21,309 nt of DNA from an uncultured Sneathia sp. (GCA_902494065.1 CABURZ010000014.1:1-21309); one strand, 5' to 3'; positions 1-6,925 are shown, counted from the first letter of the stretch. Program-made: numbers and translations. The notes: generated from the sequence alone by a model not told the origin.

Positions 1-251
1 GATAAATTTCTTTTTTTTGCTTCTTGTATCATTTTATCATCTAAATCAACTCCATAAAATTTACAATATGGATATTTGCTAGATAAAATACTTAAATTTA
101 ACCCATTATTACATGCAACTTCCAAAATTTTTAATTCTTTTTTAAAGTCAATATGATTTAGTAAAAAATTAGTTGCTTCTATGCCTCCAGGTCTTAATCG
201 TTTTTTACCTAATTTTCTCAAAAATTCATGTCCTAATATTTTTTTACTCAT
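1..251 (-). CDS. SAM-dependent methyltransferase, N-terminal part (cut by window edge)
   Basis: The reading frame begins at an ATG at 249-251 and runs off the left edge, giving about 83 residues. It starts MSKKILGHEFLRKLG and reaches a class I methyltransferase motif I (LKILEVACNNG) followed by a motif II acidic region (FYGVDLDDKMIQEAKK), so it should bind S-adenosylmethionine in a Rossmann fold. The usual GxGxG is replaced by ACNNG. I recall this variant (EVACN) in a clostridial/streptococcal family that sits next to a small cupin gene, as here. The ATG overlaps the cupin stop by 8 bp, so the two are translationally coupled. The substrate is unknown. The fold call is firm; the family link is from memory. 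Confidence 0.8.
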   Translation of the reverse strand, partial: MSKKILGHEFLRKLGKKRLRPGGIEATNFLLNHIDFKKELKILEVACNNGLNLSILSSKYPYCKFYGVDLDDKMIQEAKKRNL

Positions 252-582
252 ATTTATACACCACCGTAAGTACCATTTTGAATTTTTCTATTGCATAAAC
301 ACTATGTGGTATATTTGCTGGCATTATTATACTTTGCCCTTTTAACACTTCATATTCAACTTCATCTATTGTAATTCTTGCCAAGCCATCTAAAACTTGT
401 ATAATAGCATCTCCACTAGTTTTATGGGTTGAAATTTCTTGATCCTTATCAAATGAAAATAAAGTAATTGATTTTTGCCTATCTTGAACTAAAGTTTTTG
501 AAACTATTTGCCCTTTTAAATAAGTAACTTCATCTTCTAAATTTAAAACTTTGCTTTGATCTATATTTTTAATTATACTCAT
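244..582 (-). CDS. small single-domain cupin protein
   Basis: This 112-residue protein is one beta-barrel cupin domain. Cupin motif 1 is around residues 50-66 (HKTSGDAIIQVLDG) and motif 2 around 82-95 (GQSIIMPANIPHS). The metal-binding pattern is reduced: H53 and H93 are present, but the second His of the usual HxH is missing, so it may bind a ligand or a metal with altered ligands. It has no signal peptide or membrane segment and is probably cytosolic. It lies between the AraC regulator (start overlaps the regulator's stop by 4 bp) and the methyltransferase (8-bp overlap), so all three are made from one transcript. The function is not recognised; a sensor or small-molecule-binding role is only inference. 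Confidence 0.8.
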   Translation of the reverse strand: MSIIKNIDQSKVLNLEDEVTYLKGQIVSKTLVQDRQKSITLFSFDKDQEISTHKTSGDAIIQVLDGLARITIDEVEYEVLKGQSIIMPANIPHSVYAIEKFKMVLTVVYKYE

Positions 583-1565
583 TGTACCACCTCACATTTA
601 TTATACATAGGACAACCAAGACAACCTGTTTTCCCTCTTACTGATTTTACTTCAGTTGGTTTTAACCCCTTATATCTTTTAAATAATAAGCTAAACCTAC
701 TATTAGAAACATAACCAACTTTATTTGAAATTTCTGATATGCTTAAATTTGAATTTAATATCAAACTTTCCGCAACATTAATTCTTTTTCTTTGAATGTA
801 TTCTGTTATACTCATATTAAATTTTTCCTTAAATTTAACTTTTAACTTAGTTCCACTCATAAGAGCTATATTTTCTAATAAGCCTTGTGTTATATTTTTT
901 GAATAATTTTCATCTATATACCTACCTACATTTAATATTGCTTTTTCGTCTTCTAAGCTCATAGTATCTCTATTTTTTTGCTCATATGCTTTTAGAGAAA
1001 CATAAAGCCACTCTTTTGCCCTAGATTCAAAAAACATATTTACACTAGGTTCATTATTTCTATTTTTTAAAATTTCTTCTGATATTTTAAATAAAGCTTT
1101 TGTAACAGTTTCTTTTGTTTCAAAAAATATGTTATAAAGTTTTTCATTTTGATATTTATTTTCTATTTTATCTATTAATCTTTTCTTAAATTTTAATCCA
1201 ACACTTAAATATGGTCTTTGACCATATAGTAAATAGTGTGGCTTAGTTTTTCCTACCTCTATTATTAAAACAGAATTTGAATTAATACTCTGATAAGGTT
1301 CAAACCACTCTCCTTCTCCTGTCATTATATAATTAGAAACAAACGCGACATCTGGTATTTTAAAATTCTCGTTTATAACAACGTCTCTTTTTATATAAAG
1401 ATCCGTAATATCTATTATATACTCATCTGTTTCATAGAACCAATATATGCCTTTGAAATTATCGTCATCAATGTTATATGCCTTACCTTTATCTGAGTAT
1501 TTATGACAATAAGAACAAGGAATAAATCCAAACTTGTTAATTACTATATTTTCAAAATCTAGCAT
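579..1565 (-). CDS. AraC-family transcriptional regulator with terminal cysteine clusters
   Basis: This 328-residue protein has a C-terminal AraC/XylS double helix-turn-helix (about residues 212-310). It includes the ISEISNKVGYVSNSRFSLLFKR segment, with G-Y and F--LFK--G typical of the second HTH. The N-terminal 200 residues form an effector domain I cannot assign. Cysteines sit at both ends: C17-x2-C20 followed by H21 near the N-terminus, and C315-x2-C318-x5-C324 after the HTH. They suggest a metal or Fe-S site or a redox switch. It is divergent from two ABC exporter genes and upstream of the cupin and methyltransferase genes, so it is the likely local regulator, acting at the inverted repeat at 1622-1653. 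AraC proteins of the YbtA/PchR type often control siderophore or metal exporters; that link is inference. Confidence 0.88.
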   Translation of the reverse strand: MLDFENIVINKFGFIPCSYCHKYSDKGKAYNIDDDNFKGIYWFYETDEYIIDITDLYIKRDVVINENFKIPDVAFVSNYIMTGEGEWFEPYQSINSNSVLIIEVGKTKPHYLLYGQRPYLSVGLKFKKRLIDKIENKYQNEKLYNIFFETKETVTKALFKISEEILKNRNNEPSVNMFFESRAKEWLYVSLKAYEQKNRDTMSLEDEKAILNVGRYIDENYSKNITQGLLENIALMSGTKLKVKFKEKFNMSITEYIQRKRINVAESLILNSNLSISEISNKVGYVSNSRFSLLFKRYKGLKPTEVKSVRGKTGCLGCPMYNKCEVVQ

Positions 1566-1621
1566 TTCAATCCCTTCAATACACTTGATATTTATCTTAA
1601 TTAGACAATTAATTTCACTTT

Positions 1622-1653
1622 TATTGTACTATATTTTGAAAAATAGTACAATA
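1622..1653. promoter_or_regulatory. perfect inverted repeat with symmetrical divergent promoters
   Basis: Arms 1622-1632 and 1643-1653 (TATTGTACTAT / ATAGTACAATA) are perfect reverse complements with a 10-bp spacer. On the plus strand TTGTAC (1625-1630) and TACAAT (1647-1652) are 16 bp apart and can serve as -35/-10 for the ABC operon starting at 1687. By symmetry the minus strand has the same pair (TTGTAC 1650-1645, TACAAT 1628-1623) pointing at the AraC gene. It is probably both an operator and a bidirectional promoter. The -10 is a 5/6 match and the -35 only 3/6, which would fit an activated promoter. Confidence 0.6.
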
Positions 1654-1686
1654 TTTTTATCTATTTAATACATTTTTGGAGGTTAT

Positions 1687-3423
1687 ATGTTTAAAATTTA
1701 TAAAAAGATTCTACATTACGTACCTGAAGTTAGTTATCTTACATATTTTAGCATCGTTGTTTCATTTTTATCTTCTTTTTTTACTGTAGGAAGCTATTTA
1801 TTTATGTATAAATTTTTTTATAACTTAATTGTATATAGTAATATAGAAAAATCTATAACTTACTCTATATTTATAGTAGTAACGTTAATAATAAGCTCTT
1901 TTTTACAGTTTATTGCAAATATGCTATCACATAAATTAGGATTTAGAGTAGAAACTAATTTGCGTAAAAAAGGTATAGACATCCTAACTAATGCAAATTT
2001 CAACTTTTTTAATGAGCATTCTTCAGGATTTATAAGAAAAACTATAGATGATAACGCAGCCCAAACTCACGCAATAATAGCACATTTAATTCCTGATAAC
2101 GCAAATGCTCTTATGACTCCTATATTAGTTTTAATTTTAGGATACTACATTAATTTTTATGTAGGTCTTGTCTTATTGTTTTTAATAATAATAACATTTT
2201 TCTTTGCTTTTAAAATGAAAGGTAAAAGAAAATTTATGGACCACTATCAAAATGCACTAGATGAAATGAGTAGCAAAACAGTCGAATATGTTAGAGGAAT
2301 GCCTATTATAAAAATATTTGGTCTTGATATAACATCATTTAAAAGCCTTCATGATTCAATTAACAATTATTCAAGTAATGCTTTAAAATATGCTAATTCA
2401 AATAAATGGCCTTTTGTTTTCTATCAATTAATCTTTTTTGGAATAACTGCATTTATACTTCCTTTTATTGTAATGTTTAATATAAAAGAATATGTTATCC
2501 CTTTAATATTCATAATTTTTCTCACAGGTGTTTTATACACTGTAATGATAAGAATAATGTACGTATTTATGTATTCATTTAAAGGTAATTATGCCATATC
2601 TCAATTAGAAAATCTTTTTTCAGATATGGAAAAACATAAATCCTATTTTGGGAAAAAAGAGAATTTTGAAAATTTTGACATAGAATTTAAAACCGTTAAT
2701 TTTAGCTATAATAAAAATAAAAAGGTTTTAGATAATATTTCATTCAAATTAAAACAAAATTCAATCTACGCCCTTGTAGGAGCTTCTGGTGGGGGTAAAA
2801 CTACTATAGCTAAACTTATTTCAGGATTCTATAGTATAGATAGTGGTGAAATACTAATAGGTGGTGTTAATTTAAAAGAATATTCTAAAAAGGCTATTAT
2901 AGAAAATATATCCTTTGTGTTTCAAAATCCAAAACTTTTTAAATTAAGTATTTTTGATAACGTAAAAATTGCTAAAAAAAATGCTAGTGATGAAGAAGTT
3001 TACAGAGCTTTAAAACTTGCAAGATGTAATGAATTTTTAAATAAATTTGAAAAAAAAGAGCATACGATAATAGGATCTAAGGGTGTATATTTATCTAATG
3101 GGGAAAAACAAAGAGTTGCAATAGCACGTGCCTTTTTAAAAAACTCTAACATAATAATATTAGATGAAGCAAGTGCTAGCATAGATTCTGACAATGAATA
3201 TGAATTACAAAAAGCCATACATGAACTAATAAAAGGAAAAACAATTTTAATGATAGCTCATCGTCTTACAAGTATAGTTAATGTAGATAAAATTTTTGTT
3301 GTTGAAAATGGAAAAATAGTAGAAAAAGGATCTCACGAAGAACTTATTGCTAAAGGCGGAAAATATTGTCATTATCAAAATTTATACAATGTTGCAAATG
3401 AATGGAGGGTAATAAATGAATAA
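1687..3423 (+). CDS. ABC transporter half-exporter, permease-ATPase fusion (first subunit)
   Basis: This 578-residue protein joins an N-terminal six-helix ABC exporter membrane domain (about residues 15-300) to a nucleotide-binding domain (about 333-570). Visible NBD motifs are Walker A GASGGGKTT (about 366), Q-loop FVFQNP, signature LSNGEKQR (about 469), Walker B IIILDEAS and H-loop IAHR. The signature departs from LSGGQ at two places, while the catalytic Glu after Walker B is kept. It starts 4 nt after a GGAGG ribosome site. Its last 8 bp overlap the next ABC gene, so the products are expected to be a heterodimer. The pairing plus a divergent AraC gene resembles YbtP/YbtQ or IrtA/IrtB siderophore/metal transporters; the substrate is inference. 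Confidence 0.9.
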   Translation: MFKIYKKILHYVPEVSYLTYFSIVVSFLSSFFTVGSYLFMYKFFYNLIVYSNIEKSITYSIFIVVTLIISSFLQFIANMLSHKLGFRVETNLRKKGIDILTNANFNFFNEHSSGFIRKTIDDNAAQTHAIIAHLIPDNANALMTPILVLILGYYINFYVGLVLLFLIIITFFFAFKMKGKRKFMDHYQNALDEMSSKTVEYVRGMPIIKIFGLDITSFKSLHDSINNYSSNALKYANSNKWPFVFYQLIFFGITAFILPFIVMFNIKEYVIPLIFIIFLTGVLYTVMIRIMYVFMYSFKGNYAISQLENLFSDMEKHKSYFGKKENFENFDIEFKTVNFSYNKNKKVLDNISFKLKQNSIYALVGASGGGKTTIAKLISGFYSIDSGEILIGGVNLKEYSKKAIIENISFVFQNPKLFKLSIFDNVKIAKKNASDEEVYRALKLARCNEFLNKFEKKEHTIIGSKGVYLSNGEKQRVAIARAFLKNSNIIILDEASASIDSDNEYELQKAIHELIKGKTILMIAHRLTSIVNVDKIFVVENGKIVEKGSHEELIAKGGKYCHYQNLYNVANEWRVINE

Positions 3424-5077
3424 ATTTAACTTATACAAAACATTCTTTATATCATTTTTAGTAAATATATCACAGCTATTACCTTTAGGTATTTTAATAC
3501 TATTTTTAAATAATGTTAAATTAAATGAAAATATATACATCTTACTTTGTATATTATCTATTATTTTGATATTGATAATACTTAGTAGCGAATACGATAA
3601 ATTATATAAATTAACATATGAAAATAGTTCAAAATGGCGTATGCAAATAGGACAAAAATTAAAAGATTTACCTCTTTCATATTTTTCAAAACATAATTTA
3701 TCAGACCTTGCCCAAACAATAATGAGTGATTGTGCAAAAATGGAACATGCAACAAGCCACGCACTATCACAAACTATTGGATTTATAGCATACTTTATAC
3801 TTGTAAGTATAATTGCAATAAACTATAACTATATTTTAGGTATTACTTTGTGTCTTCCCTTTATATTAAATGTAATATTACTTATAGCTTCAAATAAAAT
3901 GCAAATCAGTAAACATACTAAATACTATCATATATTAAGAGAAAATGCTGAAGCTTTTCAAGAAACTATTGAATTACAACAAGAAATACAAAGTCTAGGA
4001 ATAGAAAAAGTTATAAAAAATAAATTATATAAAAAAATGGACGATACTGAAGTTGTTCACTATGATGTTGAAAGTTCAATAACAGCACTTTTAACTCTTA
4101 CAAACTTACTTTTATACTTAGAAATAGGTATTTTAATATTAGTTGGAACAAGATTATATATAAATAATCAAATATCTCTAGTAGCGCTAATTTGTTCTAT
4201 GATAGTATGCCTAAAAATTAATGAAGGAGCTTTTCCTATTACTCTTAATTTAACAGAATTCTTTTATATAGACGCAAGAATTAAAAGATTAAATGAAATA
4301 AAAAATGCTAAAACTCAAAAAGGAAAAGATATAGAACTTAAAACTTTTGATATAGAATTAAAAAACGTTTCTTTTAAGTATGAAAATGAAAAATATAACA
4401 CTATTAAAAACGTTTCTTTCAAAGCACTACAAAATGAGGTGACTGCTATTGTAGGAAAATCTGGTTGTGGTAAATCTACATTATTAAAACTTATTACAAG
4501 ACTTTTTGATTATGATGAAGGTAATATTAAAATTGATAATTATGACATCAAAGATATATCTACAAACTCTTTATTTAAAAATATTTCTATTGTTTTTCAA
4601 GATGTTATACTATTTAATACAAGCATTAAAGAAAATATACGTATAGGTAATTTAAATGCTAGCGATGAGGAAGTTATGAATGCATACAATCTCGCTAACT
4701 GCAATGATATGAATACAGATGATATTATAGGAGAAAATGGTATTAATTTATCAGGTGGACAAAGACAAAGAATATCTATTGCACGTGCATTTTTAAAAAA
4801 TGCTCCTATACTTATATTAGATGAAATATCGGCTTCTCTTGATGTTGAAAATGAGACTAAAATACAACAAAGCTTGCAAAAACTTATACGTAATAAAACT
4901 GTTATAGTTGTGTCACATCGTATAAAATCTATTGAAAATGTTGATAAAATAGTGGTTTTAGATAAAGGAACAGTTGTAGGAGTTGGAACACATAAAGCTT
5001 TATTAAATAATTGTGAAGTCTACAAAGAATTAGTAAATAAAGTGAAATTAACAGAAGAATTTAATTATATGAATTAG
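3416..5077 (+). CDS. ABC transporter half-exporter, permease-ATPase fusion (second subunit)
   Basis: This 553-residue permease-ATPase is the partner of the preceding gene. The membrane domain covers roughly residues 8-290, followed by an NBD with Walker A GKSGCGKST, Q-loop FQD, canonical signature LSGGQRQR, Walker B LILDEIS and H-loop VSHR. The stretch between Q-loop and signature is shorter than in the first subunit. Its ATG overlaps the upstream stop (ATGAATAA) with a GGAGGG ribosome site at 3404-3409 inside the upstream gene, so translation is coupled. In heterodimeric exporters the two ATP sites are made of opposite half-motifs, so this protein's Walker A would face the LSNGE signature of the partner. 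It is followed directly by a terminator. The substrate is unknown; a siderophore, heme or metal-chelate cargo is suggested only by context. Confidence 0.9.
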   Translation: MNKFNLYKTFFISFLVNISQLLPLGILILFLNNVKLNENIYILLCILSIILILIILSSEYDKLYKLTYENSSKWRMQIGQKLKDLPLSYFSKHNLSDLAQTIMSDCAKMEHATSHALSQTIGFIAYFILVSIIAINYNYILGITLCLPFILNVILLIASNKMQISKHTKYYHILRENAEAFQETIELQQEIQSLGIEKVIKNKLYKKMDDTEVVHYDVESSITALLTLTNLLLYLEIGILILVGTRLYINNQISLVALICSMIVCLKINEGAFPITLNLTEFFYIDARIKRLNEIKNAKTQKGKDIELKTFDIELKNVSFKYENEKYNTIKNVSFKALQNEVTAIVGKSGCGKSTLLKLITRLFDYDEGNIKIDNYDIKDISTNSLFKNISIVFQDVILFNTSIKENIRIGNLNASDEEVMNAYNLANCNDMNTDDIIGENGINLSGGQRQRISIARAFLKNAPILILDEISASLDVENETKIQQSLQKLIRNKTVIVVSHRIKSIENVDKIVVLDKGTVVGVGTHKALLNNCEVYKELVNKVKLTEEFNYMN

Positions 5078-5084
5078 AATATAA

Positions 5085-5117
5085 AGTGAATCCATTTGGG
5101 TTCACTCCCTTTTTTTA
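5085..5117 (+). terminator. rho-independent terminator of the ABC operon
   Basis: A 9-bp stem (AGTGAATCC / GGGTTCACT, one G-U pair) with a 4-nt loop ATTT is followed by CCC and a T7 run. It begins 7 bp after the stop codon of the second ABC gene. Confidence 0.8.
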
Positions 5118-5160
5118 TATGCAACATTACCGCCTCTATATATTATACCACAAAAAAACT

Positions 5161-5185
5161 TTAAAAAAAAAGAAGCTAAGCTTCT
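5161..5185 (-). terminator. terminator at the end of the tRNA cluster
   Basis: Read on the minus strand, AGAAGCT-A-AGCTTCT forms a compact hairpin followed directly by a run of T's (A run at 5162-5170 on the plus strand). It lies 8 bp beyond the CCA end of tRNA-Phe, the last gene of the cluster. Confidence 0.75.
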
Positions 5186-5192
5186 AAAATTA

Positions 5193-5268
5193 TGGTGCCC
5201 AAACGCGGAATCGAACCACGGACACAGGGATTTTCAGTCCCTTGCTCTACCGACTGAGCTATCTGGGC
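5193..5268 (-). tRNA. tRNA-Phe (anticodon GAA)
   Basis: The gene is 76 nt. The acceptor GCCCAGA pairs with TTTGGGC, the discriminator is A and CCA is encoded. The anticodon arm is AGGGA-CTGAAAA-TCCCT with GAA, and the T arm contains GTTCGATTC. It is the last gene of the cluster, just before a hairpin terminator. Confidence 0.96.
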
Positions 5269-5272
5269 ATAC

Positions 5273-5362
5273 TGGCGGGCAGACTGGGATTCGAACCCAG
5301 ACGGCTTTCACACCTTCGCCGGTTTTCAAGACCGGTTCCTTAGCCAGTTCGGACATCTGCCC
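5273..5362 (-). tRNA. tRNA-Ser (anticodon UGA)
   Basis: The gene is 90 nt with a long class II variable arm (GCGAAGGTGTGAAAGCCG region). The anticodon arm is CCGGT-CTTGAAA-ACCGG with TGA. The acceptor GGGCAGA pairs with TCTGCCC, the discriminator is G and CCA is encoded. Confidence 0.96.
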
Positions 5363-5376
5363 TTAAAATATTAAAT

Positions 5377-5400
5377 AAAAAAAAGCAACCTTTAGGTGCT
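5377..5400 (-). terminator. terminator-like hairpin inside the tRNA cluster
   Basis: On the minus strand, AGCACC-TAAA-GGTTGCT forms a stem with one bulged base, followed by a run of eight T's. It lies between tRNA-Glu and tRNA-Ser, so transcription from the cluster promoter may partly stop before the last two tRNA genes. Confidence 0.6.
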
Positions 5401-5401
5401 A

Positions 5402-5476
5402 TGGTAGAGCCTAGGAGAATCGAACTCCTGTTGCCGGGATGAAAACCCGATGTCCTGACCACTAGACGAAGGCTCC
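5402..5476 (-). tRNA. tRNA-Glu (anticodon UUC)
   Basis: The gene is 75 nt. The 5' end is GGAGCCTTCGTCTAG, the anticodon loop is TTTTCAT with TTC, the T arm contains AGTTCGATT, and CCA is encoded. The first acceptor pair is G-U. Confidence 0.96.
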
Positions 5477-5486
5477 ATTTCACTAA

Positions 5487-5563
5487 TGGTGGATCCGACT
5501 GGGATCGAACCAGTGACCTCACGGTTATGAGCCGCGTGCTCTAACCATCTGAGCTACGGATCC
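5487..5563 (-). tRNA. tRNA-Met, elongator type (anticodon CAU)
   Basis: The gene is 77 nt. The acceptor GGATCCG pairs with CGGATCC, the discriminator is A and CCA is encoded. The anticodon loop is CTCATAA. It lacks the initiator hallmarks (a C1-A72 mismatch and three G-C pairs next to the anticodon loop) found in the other CAU tRNA at 5933-6009. A tRNA-Ile2 whose CAU is modified to lysidine cannot be excluded from sequence alone; the overall body resembles elongator Met more. Confidence 0.85.
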
Positions 5564-5572
5564 AAAAGGATA

Positions 5573-5649
5573 TGGCGTACCTGAAGGGATTCGAACCCCT
5601 GGCCCACAGCTTAGAAGGCTGTTGCTCTATCCAACTGAGCTACAGGTAC
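5573..5649 (-). tRNA. tRNA-Arg (anticodon UCU)
   Basis: The gene is 77 nt. The acceptor GTACCTG pairs with CAGGTAC, the discriminator is G and CCA is encoded. The anticodon arm is ACAGC-CTTCTAA-GCTGT with TCT. It reads AGA/AGG, the Arg codons expected to dominate in such an AT-rich genome. Confidence 0.96.
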
Positions 5650-5663
5650 ATATGTCTATTTAC

Positions 5664-5739
5664 TGGTGGGCTATACTGGGGTCGAACCAGTGACACCATG
5701 ATTAAGAGTCATGTGCTCTACCAGCTGAGCTAATAGCCC
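5664..5739 (-). tRNA. tRNA-Lys (anticodon CUU)
   Basis: The gene is 76 nt. The acceptor GGGCTAT pairs with ATAGCCC, the anticodon arm is CATGA-CTCTTAA-TCATG with CTT, and CCA is encoded. The body is nearly the same as the tRNA-Lys(UUU) next to it, pointing to duplication followed by an anticodon change. Confidence 0.95.
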
Positions 5740-5767
5740 ATTTTTGTCATTTTTCTAAGTATGAGAA

Positions 5768-5843
5768 TGGTGAGCCATACTGGAATCGAACCAGTGACAC
5801 CATGATTAAAAGTCATGTGCTCTACCGACTGAGCTAATGGCTC
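5768..5843 (-). tRNA. tRNA-Lys (anticodon UUU)
   Basis: The gene is 76 nt. The acceptor GAGCCAT pairs with ATGGCTC, the anticodon arm is CATGA-CTTTTAA-TCATG with TTT, and CCA is encoded. It is adjacent to and highly similar to tRNA-Lys(CUU). Confidence 0.96.
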
Positions 5844-5849
5844 ATACTT

Positions 5850-5925
5850 TGGAGCGGGAAACGAGGGTCGAACTCGCGACATTCAGCTTGGAAGGCTGAC
5901 GCTCTACCATCTGAGCTATTCCCGC
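5850..5925 (-). tRNA. tRNA-Gly (anticodon UCC)
   Basis: The gene is 76 nt. The acceptor GCGGGAA pairs with TTCCCGC, the discriminator is T and CCA is encoded. The anticodon arm is TCAGC-CTTCCAA-GCTGA with TCC. Confidence 0.96.
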
Positions 5926-5932
5926 ACTTTTT

Positions 5933-6009
<77 letters not shown>

Positions 6010-6018
6010 ATATGTCAT

Positions 6019-6106
6019 TGGTGCCTCGGGCCGGACTCGAACCGGCACGGAAATATTTTCCACAGGATTTTAAGTCCTGTGCGTCTACCGATTTCGCCAC
6101 CAAGGC
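6019..6106 (-). tRNA. tRNA-Leu (anticodon UAA)
   Basis: The gene is 88 nt with a long variable arm. It opens GCCTTGGTGGCGAAAT, typical of Leu tRNA, followed by GGTAGACGC. The anticodon arm is CAGGA-CTTAAAA-TCCTG with TAA, the discriminator is A and CCA is encoded. It is the first gene of the cluster after the promoter. Confidence 0.96.
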
Positions 6107-6129
6107 ACTTCTCTATCAGAACAAGATTT

Positions 6130-6158
6130 ATTATACACTAAACACTTATCTTTGTCAA
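6130..6158 (-). promoter_or_regulatory. consensus sigma-70 promoter of the tRNA cluster
   Basis: On the minus strand, TTGACA (6158-6153) and TATAAT (6135-6130) are both perfect and 17 bp apart. The -10 lies about 24 bp before tRNA-Leu, with an A/T-rich stretch just upstream of the -35. This is one of the strongest promoters in the window, as expected for stable RNA. Confidence 0.9.
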
Positions 6159-6198
6159 CAACTTTTTTATTTTTTTTATTTTTTATTTCACTAAGCCT

Positions 6199-6456
6199 TT
6201 ATTTTTCTACATTTTCATGAATTATAAACTTTTCAATTTCTTCTTTTTTTAATGAATCTTTTAAAGGAACATCTAAAACTTTTACCTTTAAGTTATTATT
6301 AAAATATTTAATTTCCAAAACATCCATAGCTTTTACAGCATAGCTTGATTTTTTTGGTTCACCATTAACTTTTACATTTCCTGCATCACATAAATTTTGT
6401 GCTACTACTCTTCTTTTTATTATTCTTGTAACTTTAAGGAATTTATCTAATCTCAT
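6199..6456 (-). CDS. rqcP: RqcP (YabO-type S4-domain ribosome quality control factor)
   Basis: This 85-residue protein is essentially one S4 RNA-binding domain. It starts MRLDKFLKVTRIIKRR, which closely matches the YabO/RqcP family, including R2 and R16. RqcP binds stalled 50S-peptidyl-tRNA complexes and works with RqcH in adding C-terminal alanine tails during ribosome rescue. The related Hsp15 group is the alternative, but length and N-terminal motif favour RqcP. The ATG overlaps the upstream lipoprotein stop by one base (TAATG). In Bacillus yabO also lies downstream of mfd, so the order is conserved. I see no clear terminator after it before the tRNA promoter. Confidence 0.88.
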   Translation of the reverse strand: MRLDKFLKVTRIIKRRVVAQNLCDAGNVKVNGEPKKSSYAVKAMDVLEIKYFNNNLKVKVLDVPLKDSLKKEEIEKFIIHENVEK

Positions 6457-6923
6457 TATTTACTCCAATTATTTAATACTCTAGTTATAGCTAGTGTATA
6501 TGATTTTGTTTTTGTTTCTTTTATAACTTTATTTACTTGTAATAAAAATTCTGCAACTCTTACATTTTTATGTGTTTTCTCTTGTATTTTTGTTATATAT
6601 TCTCTAGTTAATCTCTTTATTGTTTCATTTGATTCAATTAAACCATAATCTTGTTTAAATCTTTTTAATATTACTTCAGATTGTGTATCTATAACAACTG
6701 GTTTTAATTCTTCTTTCTTTGTTTCTATTACTTTAGTAATTACATCTTCTTTTTCTATTTTCTTTGGGGTTACTTTTTCTAGTATTTCTTTTTTTTCTAC
6801 TTTTTTCTCAATTTTTCTTTTTATCACTACATTTTCATATGGATCATAACTAGAAAAACCACTTTTAATTACCGTACATGATGCAAGACTTAAAACTGTT
6901 AATATATATATTGATTTTTTCAT
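6456..6923 (-). CDS. small lipoprotein of unknown function
   Basis: This 155-residue protein has a lipoprotein signal: MKKS, a hydrophobic stretch, then lipobox LASC with the acylated Cys at position 16. A Lys/Glu-rich, probably disordered stretch follows (about residues 34-75, many KKIE/KKVE-like units). The C-terminal 80 residues are helical-looking (KRFKQDYGLIESNETIKRL onward). I recognise no family. Its ribosome site (AAGGGGG) lies inside the last codons of mfd, 2 bp separate the two genes, and it overlaps rqcP by one base, so it is co-translated with DNA repair and ribosome rescue genes. Why a cell-envelope lipoprotein is made from this transcript is unexplained. Confidence 0.75.
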   Translation of the reverse strand: MKKSIYILTVLSLASCTVIKSGFSSYDPYENVVIKRKIEKKVEKKEILEKVTPKKIEKEDVITKVIETKKEELKPVVIDTQSEVILKRFKQDYGLIESNETIKRLTREYITKIQEKTHKNVRVAEFLLQVNKVIKETKTKSYTLAITRVLNNWSK

Positions 6924-6925
6924 AA

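Noticed and set aside
5074..5127. Minus-strand 17-codon reading frame with GAGGCGG before its ATG and a TGGTATAAT element upstream.
   Set aside because: The predicted transcript start would fall at or inside the ribosome site, and the frame runs through the ABC operon terminator; it is best explained by the hairpin sequence and chance.
5487..5563. tRNA-Ile2 (lysidine) instead of tRNA-Met for the second CAU tRNA.
   Set aside because: The body resembles elongator Met more; not fully excluded, so confidence was lowered.
6160..6198. Terminator for the dnaA-rqcP operon.
   Set aside because: The stretch has T runs but no stem that could form a hairpin.
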